From: Gammaproteobacteria bacterium
GTDB lineage: Bacteria > Pseudomonadota > Gammaproteobacteria > Thiohalomonadales > Thiohalomonadaceae
NCBI GenBank assembly: GCA_003252455.1
Contig: QKED01000011.1
Span: forward strand, 1-64,000
Reading direction: 5' to 3'
Length of the DNA stretch: 64,000 nucleotides
In this document: piece by piece, positions 8,712 through 16,440 of the stretch
Layout: every line of letters starts with the position of its first letter
Position numbering within the stretch: position 1 is the first letter of the stretch
Translations under genes and position numbers: made by a program
Notes under the pieces: generated by a model
Database searches by the model: none
Told to the model about the DNA's origin: nothing
The model's input: the letters and a program-made list of their open reading frames with translations, nothing else

Positions 8712-11201
8712 TTAACCCTGTGTCGGGTCGCCAGTGCGTGGTGCCCCCGTGTCGGTGGGCGGCTGCACGCCCCCACTGCCCGCCTCGGGCCGTAGCAGCG
8801 CGCGCAACTCCTCTAGCGAGATGCTCTTGCCATCCCCCGTCATCAGGTTGAGGTGCACGTCGCGCTGGGGGAAGGGGATGCCGATCTCGGCGGCGCGCAG
8901 CTCCTTTTCGATGGCGTAGTTGAGGTCGCTGCGCACCGTCACCTTGGCATCCACGTTGCGGATGAACAGGCGCAGCTCGAAGTTGAGTGAGTTGTCGCCA
9001 AAGCCCTGGAAGACCACGCGCGGCGCGGCCACCAGGGAGCCGTCGGCGAGGCACTCGGGGTGCGCCTTGGCCACGCGCAGCAGGATGTCGCGCACCTGCT
9101 CCGGGTCGCTGCCATAGGCGACGCCGATGGGGACGATGACGCGACCCCAGGGGTCACGCAGCATCCAGTTGGTCACCTGGCCGGAGATGAGTTCCGAATT
9201 GGGCACGATGACGTCGGCGCGGTCGAAGGTCTGGATCAGCGTGGAGCGGATGCTGATGCGCCGCACATACCCCTCGGTACTACCGACCACGATCCAGTCA
9301 CCGACGCGGATCGGCCGCTCGAACAGTAGGATGATGCCGGAGACGAAGTTGTTGACGACGTTCTGCAGGCCGAAACCGATACCCACCGAGAGGGCGCCGG
9401 CGATGAGTGCCAGGTTGGAGAAGTCGAGCCCGGCAGTGGCCAGGCCGAGCACGGCGGCGAGCAGGACGAAGATGTAGCCGCTCATGGTGGCCATGGAGTC
9501 GCGCACGCCACGGTCGAGGCGCGTGCGCGAGAGCCAGGTGGGTACCACCTGCCCACGCATCCAGCCGGCCAGACTGACCATCAGGGCGAAGACCAGGATG
9601 CCGCCGATCCACTGCATCGGTACGATGTGGAAGGTGCCGACATCGAAGCCGTCGGTGAACAGCGAGCGCAGCAGGGTGACACCACGGTCCGACAAGCCCC
9701 AGAGCTTGAGCAGCCAGTAACCGAGCGCGCCCCAGAGCGAGACGCTGGTGACCAGGCGCAGCCAGATGAGCCCGGGGAAGGGGTCGTGGGCACCCAGATG
9801 TAGGGCACTGCGCAGGCGCTGCTCCCACGCTAGGCGACCGGAGTCGAGTCCGTCGAACATGTCACCGAGCAGGCGGGCGAGGAACAGCGTGATGGTGATG
9901 CCGGCGATGCTGCCGAGCAGGCCGCCGAGCAGATAGAGGGAGAGGTTGCGGTAGCCGAGTAGTTCGCCCACCAGGGCGACGACGAAGAGCAGCGAGAGCA
10001 GCCCGCGCAAGCGGAAGGTGCGCCCGACGGCGTTGACCTCGCCGAGCAGCCAGATGGCCCAGATGAGGTTGACCACCACGAAGCCGAAGTAGACCGCGCG
10101 TACCAGCAGCTGCTGCATCTGCGGCAGTTCGTTGCCGAAGGGGGAGGCGAACAGCAGGTAGCCGACCACGAAGAGGAACATCAGCGCCTTGAGGCGACGC
10201 GCCAGGGTACGGCTCATCCCCTCCTCCAGCGGCAGATAGTGCTGTGCCGGGGGGCAGGGCTCCAGCACGACGTTGATGCCGAGGGTGAGGAGCAGGTAGA
10301 GGCCGAGGGCGATCACCGCCTGGGTCACCAACGGCAGCGGGGTGAGCGGCAGGCTCAGGGCGAGAAAGGCGAAGGCGGCCAGATTGGCGCCGAGCAGTGG
10401 CGCGAAGCGCGCGCCGCAGGCGGGGATGGTGCGCAGCAGGGCCAGGGTGAGGTCGGTGGCGCCGGGGGGGCGGTAGCCCGCCAGCAGGCGTCGGCGCACC
10501 AGCCAGCCGAGGCCGAGGCCGAACAGCGAGGCGACCACCAGGGAGATGAAGTCGGCCTCGCCGAGGATATCGAGGCCGCTGCTGGTGCGTACCAGACGCA
10601 CGGTCACCGGCCACCACTCCTGATAACCGACCAGGTTGGCGTTGACCACCTCCAGCACGTTGTCGCCGCGCCCGAAGAGGCGCACGCGCACCACCTCGTT
10701 CTCGGTGGTGGAGAGCAGCTCCACCGTCTCGTCCACGCCGATGGTGAGGGACTTCCACGCCGCCAGACGCTTCTCCATGTCGCGGATGGCCTGGCTCAGG
10801 CTCTGGCGGGCGGTGAGCACCTCGGGTTCATCCTGCTCACTGGGGCTGCCGAGCTGCTCCAGACGCTTGCGCTGGTCGCTCAGGCGGATCTCCTGTTCGC
10901 CCACCTCCTTCTGCGCCAGGGAGCGCATCTGCCCCAGTTGCTTGCGCCAGCTGCCGAGGTCGTGGCGGCTGCCGTGGGCGATATCGAAGCTGACCAGCGC
11001 CAGCCGCAGCTGTTCGAGCTGTTGGCGCTGCTCGGCCACGTGCTTGTCGATCACCACCACTGGGACGACCTCGGGGCCGTTCGCGGTGGAGGCGCTCGTG
11101 ACCGCCGTCGCTGTGCTAGGGGGGGAGGGCGCTGCCGCATGGGCCAGGCTGGCAAGCAGTAATAGGGTCAGGAGGAGGGCGCTGGGGTGGCGTGTGGACA
11201 T
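8712..11201 (-). CDS. Large mechanosensitive channel of the MscS family
   Basis: An 829-residue inner-membrane channel predicted to release solutes on osmotic downshock. A signal peptide (residues 1-22) is followed by a periplasmic coiled-coil region (about 50-190, Gln/Glu/Arg-rich) and many transmembrane helices. The MscS pore and beta domain then begin with GLQNVVNNFVSG and FERPIRVGDWI, followed by the conserved VPNSELISGQVTNW. The C terminus is a short Pro/Gly-rich tail. The layout is that of the large MscK/MscM-like or DUF3772-type members, not small MscS. It is convergent with ppsR. Which paralogue it is cannot be told by eye. Confidence 0.88.
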   Translation of the reverse strand: MSTRHPSALLLTLLLLASLAHAAAPSPPSTATAVTSASTANGPEVVPVVVIDKHVAEQRQQLEQLRLALVSFDIAHGSRHDLGSWRKQLGQMRSLAQKEVGEQEIRLSDQRKRLEQLGSPSEQDEPEVLTARQSLSQAIRDMEKRLAAWKSLTIGVDETVELLSTTENEVVRVRLFGRGDNVLEVVNANLVGYQEWWPVTVRLVRTSSGLDILGEADFISLVVASLFGLGLGWLVRRRLLAGYRPPGATDLTLALLRTIPACGARFAPLLGANLAAFAFLALSLPLTPLPLVTQAVIALGLYLLLTLGINVVLEPCPPAQHYLPLEEGMSRTLARRLKALMFLFVVGYLLFASPFGNELPQMQQLLVRAVYFGFVVVNLIWAIWLLGEVNAVGRTFRLRGLLSLLFVVALVGELLGYRNLSLYLLGGLLGSIAGITITLFLARLLGDMFDGLDSGRLAWEQRLRSALHLGAHDPFPGLIWLRLVTSVSLWGALGYWLLKLWGLSDRGVTLLRSLFTDGFDVGTFHIVPMQWIGGILVFALMVSLAGWMRGQVVPTWLSRTRLDRGVRDSMATMSGYIFVLLAAVLGLATAGLDFSNLALIAGALSVGIGFGLQNVVNNFVSGIILLFERPIRVGDWIVVGSTEGYVRRISIRSTLIQTFDRADVIVPNSELISGQVTNWMLRDPWGRVIVPIGVAYGSDPEQVRDILLRVAKAHPECLADGSLVAAPRVVFQGFGDNSLNFELRLFIRNVDAKVTVRSDLNYAIEKELRAAEIGIPFPQRDVHLNLMTGDGKSISLEELRALLRPEAGSGGVQPPTDTGAPRTGDPTQG

Positions 11202-11282
11202 GCGTGGGGCCTCGGGCAGAGCGCTCTGGTGGTGTCACCCTGCAATGGGTATCCTGTGGCGCGGGTCTCGTGAGGGTAGGTG

Positions 11283-11600
11283 ATGCAATACCTGATGAAG
11301 GTGCTTCTGGTGGTTATAGTGTTGTTGATGGCGGTGGCGATCAACATCCCTGCCGAATATATGAAAACCGCCGGTATCGATGTGACTGCCCTCAAGGGGG
11401 GGCTGCTCGCCTGCGTGGTGGTGGGGCTGTTCGTCTATCGTGCGCTGGCCATGATGATCTTTACCCTGCTGCTGGTGTTCGGGGCCAACATGCCCGACGA
11501 GCTGGCCGAGCTGTGGGGCATCGACCGGCGTCTGCTCATCGGGACCCTGGTGCTGATGGTGGCCATGCCTATCTATCACCGTCTGCGCTGGGGCTACTGA
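11283..11600 (+). CDS. Small hydrophobic membrane protein, unknown
   Basis: A 105-residue protein with three or four hydrophobic segments (about 4-22, 38-68, 85-98) and little else. The ATG at 11283 has a purine-rich GAGGGTAGG just upstream; the GTG at 11280 is an alternative. It diverges from the MscS gene across 81 bp. Its last 7 bases overlap the 3' end of the opposite-strand lipoprotein gene. I recognise no family. Confidence 0.65.
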   Translation: MQYLMKVLLVVIVLLMAVAINIPAEYMKTAGIDVTALKGGLLACVVVGLFVYRALAMMIFTLLLVFGANMPDELAELWGIDRRLLIGTLVLMVAMPIYHRLRWGY

Positions 11601-12268
11601 TTCAGCTCCCACATGCGCTGGGCCACGGCACGGTCGAACGGGGGGAGTACGCCGCGTACGATCGCCTGTGTGTCGAGCGCCGGGAAGGTGGCGCGAAACA
11701 GCGCCACATCCTCGTCGTAGTGGTCGCTGACAGTCACCTCGAAGGTCGCCTCGGCGTAGCCGAGCAAGGCCTGGGCCACCGGCTGGAGCCAGGTGGCGGC
11801 GCGAAACTCCCCCTCCTCGCGCGCGCGCATCACCCCCTCCACCCGCCCCACATAGACCAGCTGCGGCTCCCCTTCGAGGTGCAGCGGGCTGCGGAGCGGC
11901 ATGAAGAAGTCCCCCGGGAGCAGGGTCAGGTGGCTGCGGCCGATCAGGCCCTGGATCAGGTAGTCACCGTTCGCCACCGGCAGGCGCAGGAGAAAGTCCC
12001 CCGCCTCGCTGGTGGTGACGATGGCATCGCTATCCACCACTACGTTGAGCTTCTCGCTCTTCTCGTCCGCGTCCGGGGTCTCGACGGCCATGAAGTAGGG
12101 ACGTAGAGGGAACTGCGGCGTGTGCGCGTTGCGTAGCTGCAGGCGCATCAGCAGTAGGTGGCGCCCGTCGAGGTCGAACCGCTCCGCGGCCCGGCTCGGT
12201 TGCATCTGTACCGGCGTGGCGCAGGCGCTGAGCAGGAGCAGGCCGAGGAGCGGTAGCAGTCGGTGCAT
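11594..12268 (-). CDS. Lipoprotein, last gene of an ABC transporter operon
   Basis: A 224-residue protein with a classical lipobox (LLLSAC, Cys16), so it should be lipid-anchored in the envelope. The body is mostly beta-like with no family I can name. Its start overlaps the permease stop (TGATG), so it is translationally coupled to the ABC genes. It may be a periplasmic partner of the transporter, which is inference from position. The lower boundary overlaps the convergent small membrane gene by 7 bases. Confidence 0.8.
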   Translation of the reverse strand: MHRLLPLLGLLLLSACATPVQMQPSRAAERFDLDGRHLLLMRLQLRNAHTPQFPLRPYFMAVETPDADEKSEKLNVVVDSDAIVTTSEAGDFLLRLPVANGDYLIQGLIGRSHLTLLPGDFFMPLRSPLHLEGEPQLVYVGRVEGVMRAREEGEFRAATWLQPVAQALLGYAEATFEVTVSDHYDEDVALFRATFPALDTQAIVRGVLPPFDRAVAQRMWELNQ

Positions 12269-13587
12269 CAGCGTGTGCTGTAATCGGTGAACAGGTGCAT
12301 AGCGTGCAGGCGCGCCCGCAGCAGGATCACCACCAGCAAGAGCTGTAGCCCCGGGGCGAGCAGGAGCCAGATGGCCGGTTGGTCCGGGTGGGGCCAGAAG
12401 AGGGTCAACAGGGGGTGCCCTTTGCCCACGAGTTGGCCCAGTAGTAACGGGAACAGGAGGTAGGCTGCGATCAGGCTGAAGCCGATGGCCAGTTCCGGGC
12501 GACGCATGCTCGGGGAGAAGCTGTAGTAGTGCATCAGGCCGATGTCGCGCAGGGCGAAGAGTAGCAGGCTGAGACCCCACACCCCGGCCGCGAACTGCTG
12601 CCCCACCGGGATGAAGGCGAGGGCGGCGAGCAGCGCCAGCAGCAGTGGCATCACCCAGAGCGGCAGCTGGTCGCTGAAGGCGAGTGAGTGACCACGATGC
12701 CAGGCGATGTGCAGATGACGCAGGGTGAGTGGGCTGCGTGCGTCGGTGAGGGCCAGTAGATAGCCGAGGGCGAGGAGCAGGGCGAGGCTCAGGATCAGGT
12801 GGTTGGCCAGCGCCTGCTCGTGCAGGAAGCCGGCGACATAGGTGGCCAGGGCGATGAGGAACAGCGGCCAGGCGAAGGGGCCGTTACGGAACATCAGCTC
12901 GCGCCGCATCTGCCGGTAGCAGCCGAACAGTACCCATGGTCCCCAGAAGAGCAGGCTGGCGATGATGAAGTCGAGCTGCACCAGGCGGTAGTCGTACCAC
13001 TCGATGTAGCTGATCCGATCACCCAGGGCCGAGACGATGATACCGATGAAGTAGATGAACACCAGCAGGTAGATGGCGTCGCTGCCTCGACGTCGTGCAC
13101 CGAAGCCGCGTGCCATGTAGATACGCATCAACAGGCTCAGCCCCTGCATGAAGAGGGCGGCGAGCAGCAGTAACAGCACGACCTTGAACAGTGGATAGGC
13201 GGTGAGCTCGGCGCGCGCACCGAGCACCCAACCGGCGCCGAGCACGCCAAGCAGCTGTAACCCGCCGTACCAACTGAGCAGCGTGCTGCCGAGTAGCTTG
13301 CCCCAGGTGAGCTGCCAGGGGCCGAGCACGCTCATGCGCTGAGCCTCCCATGTGTTCTCCTCCAGCTCTTGGCGCAAGCTCTCACCGCTCTGACGCGCGC
13401 CCCAAAAGAGCGGAAGGAGGATGAAACCGGCGATACCGAGGCTGTAGAGCATCATGCCACGCTCGTTCGGATCGGCGGAGAACCAGGTGAGGGCGACGAT
13501 CAGGCCGATGAGGCTGGGCATGGCCAGCAGGCGGCCCGGGGTCACATGCAGCCAGAGCAGACGCTGAAATTCTGGGTTGAGGTTCAT
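12268..13587 (-). CDS. ABC transporter permease (ABC-2 type)
   Basis: A 439-residue polytopic protein with about 12 hydrophobic segments. A segment rich in Glu and Arg (about residues 67-85) between the first helices resembles the amphipathic coupling region of ABC-2 permeases. The gene overlaps the ATPase gene upstream (ATGA) and the lipoprotein gene downstream (TGATG), so the three form one operon. The substrate is unknown. The NosFY- or GldA-like organisation, in which the ATPase and permease are separate chains, fits best. Confidence 0.85.
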   Translation of the reverse strand: MNLNPEFQRLLWLHVTPGRLLAMPSLIGLIVALTWFSADPNERGMMLYSLGIAGFILLPLFWGARQSGESLRQELEENTWEAQRMSVLGPWQLTWGKLLGSTLLSWYGGLQLLGVLGAGWVLGARAELTAYPLFKVVLLLLLAALFMQGLSLLMRIYMARGFGARRRGSDAIYLLVFIYFIGIIVSALGDRISYIEWYDYRLVQLDFIIASLLFWGPWVLFGCYRQMRRELMFRNGPFAWPLFLIALATYVAGFLHEQALANHLILSLALLLALGYLLALTDARSPLTLRHLHIAWHRGHSLAFSDQLPLWVMPLLLALLAALAFIPVGQQFAAGVWGLSLLLFALRDIGLMHYYSFSPSMRRPELAIGFSLIAAYLLFPLLLGQLVGKGHPLLTLFWPHPDQPAIWLLLAPGLQLLLVVILLRARLHAMHLFTDYSTR

Positions 13588-14513
13588 GCCGACACCTCCT
13601 GCGCAGCAGCCTGGTCGCGGTCGAAATAGAGTTGGCTCAATGCGGTCTGCAGCGGGGCGAAGCTACTCACCTTGAGGCCCTGTGCGAGCAGTGCGGTGAG
13701 GAGCTGGTGGCGTGCCTCGGCGTCGCCGTGATAACCGATCACCAGCTCGGTGTCGGACTCCCACTTCAGCTCTGCGAGCGCGCCGATGGCCTCGCCCGTG
13801 GGGCGTAGCGCCGGTGCCTCGCAGAGGCCGACGCGTACCCGGTGCAGCTCGTGGGCGGCGGCAGTCAGCGGGCGATGGGCCCGGATGCGTCCGTCACGCA
13901 AGGCCAGCAGGTGGGTGGAGTAGGCGTCCAACTCACTGAGGATGTGCGAGGAGACCAGCAGGGTCATGCCCTGCTGATTGAGGCTGCGGAACAGGCCAGC
14001 GAGGTCGTCGCGTGCCTCCGGGTCGAGGCCCGAGGCGGGCTCGTCGAGCAGCAGCAGCGGCGGTTCGTGGACGATCGCCTGAGCGATCGCCAGGCGTTGA
14101 CGCAGCCCCCGCGAGAGTTGGCCCGGATAGGCCTGGAGACGGTCGGCGAGGCCCAGGCGTTCGGCCGCCTGCTCCGCCTTGGCCATCGCCAGGTGGCCAG
14201 GGATGCCGCGGGATCGGGCGGCGTAGCGCAGGCACTGGGCCACGTTGAGCCCCTCGTAGAGGCCGAAAAAGTCAGTGAGGAAGCCGAGTTGACGATGCAC
14301 CTCGCGGGGGGCATCACGGGTGTCGATACCGGCGATGTGGATGCTCCCCTCCAGCGGACGTTCGAGGGCGGCGAGGCAGCGCAGCAGCGTGGTCTTACCC
14401 GCCCCGTTGGGGCCGACCAGGGCGGTGACACTGCCCGCCTCCAGGGTGAAGTCGAGCTGGTGCAGCACCCGGTGGCCGGGGTACTCGAAGCTCAGATTGC
14501 GCACTTGGATCAT
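13584..14513 (-). CDS. ABC transporter ATP-binding protein
   Basis: A 309-residue cytoplasmic ATPase that powers the neighbouring permease. Visible motifs are Walker A GPNGAGKTT (34-42), a signature helix with the unusual sequence LSRGLRQR (133-140) in place of LSGGQ, Walker B LLLLDEP (153-159) and the H-loop His190. The last ~90 residues form a DUF4162-like accessory region, as in NosF- and CcmA-type exporters. The ATG at 14513 with GAGAGG upstream fits the family start (MIQVRNLSFEYPG); longer in-frame starts give an unrelated Arg/His-rich leader. Confidence 0.92.
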   Translation of the reverse strand: MIQVRNLSFEYPGHRVLHQLDFTLEAGSVTALVGPNGAGKTTLLRCLAALERPLEGSIHIAGIDTRDAPREVHRQLGFLTDFFGLYEGLNVAQCLRYAARSRGIPGHLAMAKAEQAAERLGLADRLQAYPGQLSRGLRQRLAIAQAIVHEPPLLLLDEPASGLDPEARDDLAGLFRSLNQQGMTLLVSSHILSELDAYSTHLLALRDGRIRAHRPLTAAAHELHRVRVGLCEAPALRPTGEAIGALAELKWESDTELVIGYHGDAEARHQLLTALLAQGLKVSSFAPLQTALSQLYFDRDQAAAQEVSA

Positions 14514-14652
14514 GTGGCCTCTCTCCGTGTGGCTGGCCGTGGGGTTGGCGGTGCGCCCATGTTGCCACGCCGACGCCGGGGTGCCTATGGTCGGTGGCCT
14601 TCTTTGTCCCGCGTGCCCACAATGTAGGCCTCGCAACGAAGGGGGATGAGTG

Positions 14653-15108
14653 ATGCGCATGAACCGTTGGTGGGTCCTATGGCTCTGTGCCTGGGTGGGC
14701 GTAGGATGGGGGGCCGAGCCCTTCCCTCTGCCCGCACGCGGGGTACTGGTGCCGCTGGAGCGGATCGAGGCGATCTGCACCCACTACCACCTGGAGTCAC
14801 TGTGGGCGGCAATCGCCGCCGACCCGCCACCGTTGCCCTTTCGCAGCGATGGCTGCTCACTCTGGCCCGACACCTGGCTGCACGGGCGTGACCTCTACGA
14901 GGGGTGCTTCATCCACGACCTCTACTACTGGTCCGGCCAACCAGGGGATGACCTTGGACGCCTGCGCGCCGATGTGTGGCTGCTGATGTGGGTCGCCGAG
15001 CATGTCTCCATCGAGTTGGCCGAGACAATGTTCAACGGGGTCCGCGTGGGAGGGAGTGGCCACCTGGATACCCCTTGGCGTTGGGGCTTCGGGCGCCCGC
15101 AGGAGTGA
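14653..15108 (+). CDS. Secreted phospholipase A2-like CxxHD protein, unknown
   Basis: A 151-residue protein with a Trp-rich signal peptide (about residues 1-21). The mature part has SDGCSLWPD (Cys68), then CFIHDLYYW with Cys85 and the His88-Asp89 pair, an Arg/Asp helix (103-107), and an aromatic PWRWGFGRP tail. A CxxHD pair on a helix resembles the catalytic His/Asp of small phospholipase A2 folds, so a hydrolase acting on lipids or envelope components is possible, but this is not proved. GGGGGA precedes the start; the GTG at 14650 is an alternative. It diverges from the ABC operon. Confidence 0.7.
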   Translation: MRMNRWWVLWLCAWVGVGWGAEPFPLPARGVLVPLERIEAICTHYHLESLWAAIAADPPPLPFRSDGCSLWPDTWLHGRDLYEGCFIHDLYYWSGQPGDDLGRLRADVWLLMWVAEHVSIELAETMFNGVRVGGSGHLDTPWRWGFGRPQE

Positions 15109-15438
15109 CCGTGCGCGCTTTGCCTGCGCCCGCTCTCCCGGGCTCCAGCGCCTGGACGTAAGATGGGTGTAACGTGGCAGGTGGCCTGTTGGCGAGTATA
15201 GATTGTCCCCTGGCAAGGGGTAAATCGCGTACTAAGATTATGGGTATGCGGTGGCTCGGACCAAGTGTAAAAAAGATCACGCTTCGTCCTTGACAAGGCA
15301 TATTAGTAAAAACTAAATTACTTATCGTGCGTTGGGGCCAAATCGAGACGTTCGCGACGCACAGCGAGTTTGACGCCCGTATACCTGCCACAGGTTTTTT
15401 CAAACTTCTAACTCTAAACACGAATTAAGAGGTGAATT
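15109..15438 (+). other. 330-bp upstream region of the sulfur globule gene
   Basis: No gene is visible. From about 15200 the sequence becomes markedly more AT-rich than its surroundings and contains the promoter described separately. The remaining untranslated leader, about 110 bases after the predicted start of transcription, ends with a Shine-Dalgarno AGAGGTG at 15428-15434. Confidence 0.6.
15290..15319 (+). promoter_or_regulatory. Sigma-70-type promoter with embedded dyad upstream of the sulfur globule gene
   Basis: A perfect TTGACA (15290-15295) is followed after 18 bases by TAAATT (15314-15319), which matches the -10 consensus at four of six positions. Between and over these lies the dyad TTAGT-AAAA-ACTAA (15303-15316), a possible operator that would block the -10 box. 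The AT-rich island in a GC-rich genome supports the call. No regulator binding is shown. Confidence 0.6.
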
Positions 15439-15816
15439 ATGAAACTGTTCAAAGCTGCTGCTATCGCCGCCGTTCTCGGTCTGGGTGCCGTTTCCGTGAC
15501 CGCCAATGCCTGGTGGGGTCCTTGGGACAACGACGGTTGGGGCAATGGTTACAATGACAATAATGGTTGGGGCGACGGCTTCGGCGACATGCTCGGCGAT
15601 GGCGACTTCAGCATGAGCTTCCGTGGTCGTGGTAACGGTCGTGGCCATGGCTACAACGGCTACCGTGGTTACAACAACTACTACAACGGTTACGGCTACG
15701 CCCCCTACGGTTACGCCCCCTACGGCTACGGCTATGCCCCCTACGGCTACGCCCCCTACGGCGCCCCGGTTGCCCCCGCTGCTCCGGCCGCCCCTGCAGC
15801 CCCCGCTGCCAAGTAA
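15439..15816 (+). CDS. Sulfur globule protein
   Basis: Structural protein of the envelope that encloses periplasmic sulfur globules in purple sulfur bacteria. It has 125 residues with a clean signal peptide (1-24, cut after ANA). The mature N terminus WWGPW and the Asn/Gly/Asp-rich segment up to about residue 50 are typical of the Sgp family. These are followed by a Gly/Asn/Tyr-rich block, a tandem [10 protein letters not shown] region and an Ala/Pro tail. It has its own promoter and a strong terminator, so it is monocistronic and probably highly expressed. The Sgp subtype cannot be decided by eye. Confidence 0.9.
   Translation: MKLFKAAAIAAVLGLGAVSVTANAWWGPWDNDGWGNGYNDNNGWGDGFGDMLGDGDFSMSFRGRGNGRGHGYNGYRGYNNYYNGYGYAPYGYAPYGYGYAPYGYAPYGAPVAPAAPAAPAAPAAK
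15691..15762 (+). repeat. In-frame YGYAP tandem repeat in the sulfur globule gene
   Basis: A degenerate 15-base unit encoding Tyr-Gly-Tyr-Ala-Pro is repeated about five times with small variations. Such near-identical DNA may allow slippage and length variation of the globule protein. Confidence 0.75.
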
Positions 15817-15820
15817 TCCC

Positions 15821-15840
15821 CACTCGGCCTAGGCCGAGTG
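15821..15840. repeat. Perfect 20-bp palindrome between the sgp stop and its terminator
   Basis: CACTCGGCCTAGGCCGAGTG is its own reverse complement with no central spacer. It lies 4 bases after the sulfur globule stop codon and 16 bases before the terminator. It may form an RNA stem that protects the 3' end, or serve as a protein-binding site. Confidence 0.8.
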
Positions 15841-15856
15841 AGCGATGACTTGAGAG

Positions 15857-15895
15857 GAGGCCCCGGTGATTCGTCACCGGGGCCTCTCTGTTTTT
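15857..15895 (+). terminator. Strong Rho-independent terminator of the sulfur globule gene
   Basis: Perfect 13-bp arms (15857-15869 and 15874-15886) enclose a TTCG tetraloop and are followed by TCTG and TTTTT. This is the clearest intrinsic terminator in the window. Confidence 0.92.
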
Positions 15896-15954
15896 CGGGC
15901 CTCTGCCACGTCTGTGGCAAAATGCCCCATTTATCATCGACGAGAGACCCACCC

Positions 15955-16215
15955 ATGAGCCGAGTGACTATCTACAGCACCGCCACCTGCCCCATCTGTG
16001 AGCGCGCCAAGGCGCTGCTCACCAAGTGGCATATCCCCTACACCGAGGTGGCGGTGGATCGCGACCGCGAGGGGCTCAAGGAGATGCTGACGCTCACCCA
16101 TCACGCGCGTACCGTCCCGCAGATCACCATCGATGGGCGCTGGATTGGCGGTTTCAACGAGTTGACTGAGCTACATATGGATGGCGAACTGGACGGGCTG
16201 CGCGAACCTGCCTAA
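15955..16215 (+). CDS. grxC: Glutaredoxin (GrxC type)
   Basis: An 86-residue dithiol glutaredoxin that reduces protein and glutathione mixed disulfides. The active site is CPIC (Cys12, Cys15). The glutathione-binding TVPQI segment with its cis-Pro and the GGFNEL turn are in place. The length matches E. coli Grx3. It starts 60 bases after the sulfur globule terminator and is followed 21 bases later by a four-Cys protein gene, so these genes may share a transcript. Confidence 0.92.
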   Translation: MSRVTIYSTATCPICERAKALLTKWHIPYTEVAVDRDREGLKEMLTLTHHARTVPQITIDGRWIGGFNELTELHMDGELDGLREPA

Positions 16216-16236
16216 CGTGAGCCGAGGGGACGAGTG

Positions 16237-16440
16237 ATGAGCGGTTGGGGTTGTCCTCACGAATTCCAGGGGCGCTGCATGCGTGTGGAGCAGCGCCCGT
16301 GTGACCCGGGCATGAAGGGGTGCATCCTCTTCGGTCGTTTCAACTTCAGTAACACGGAGAAGAACCGTCCCGGCGGACCACGTCGGCGGGGCCATCCCTC
16401 GGCACCCGATAAGGACGACGGACACGGGGGGGCGTCGTGA
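16237..16440 (+). CDS. Small four-cysteine protein, unknown
   Basis: A 67-residue protein. Cys6, 14, 22 and 29 are regularly spaced (C-x7-C-x7-C-x6-C) within a conserved-looking head (GCPHEFQGRC, RPCDPGMKGCILFGRF), followed by a basic, Gly/Pro-rich, probably disordered tail. It may bind a metal such as zinc. Its stop overlaps the next start (TGATG) and a GAGGGGA box precedes its ATG at 16237. I recognise no named family. Position between a glutaredoxin and a nucleotidyltransferase-like gene suggests a redox or nucleotide link, which is inference. Confidence 0.7.
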   Translation: MSGWGCPHEFQGRCMRVEQRPCDPGMKGCILFGRFNFSNTEKNRPGGPRRRGHPSAPDKDDGHGGAS

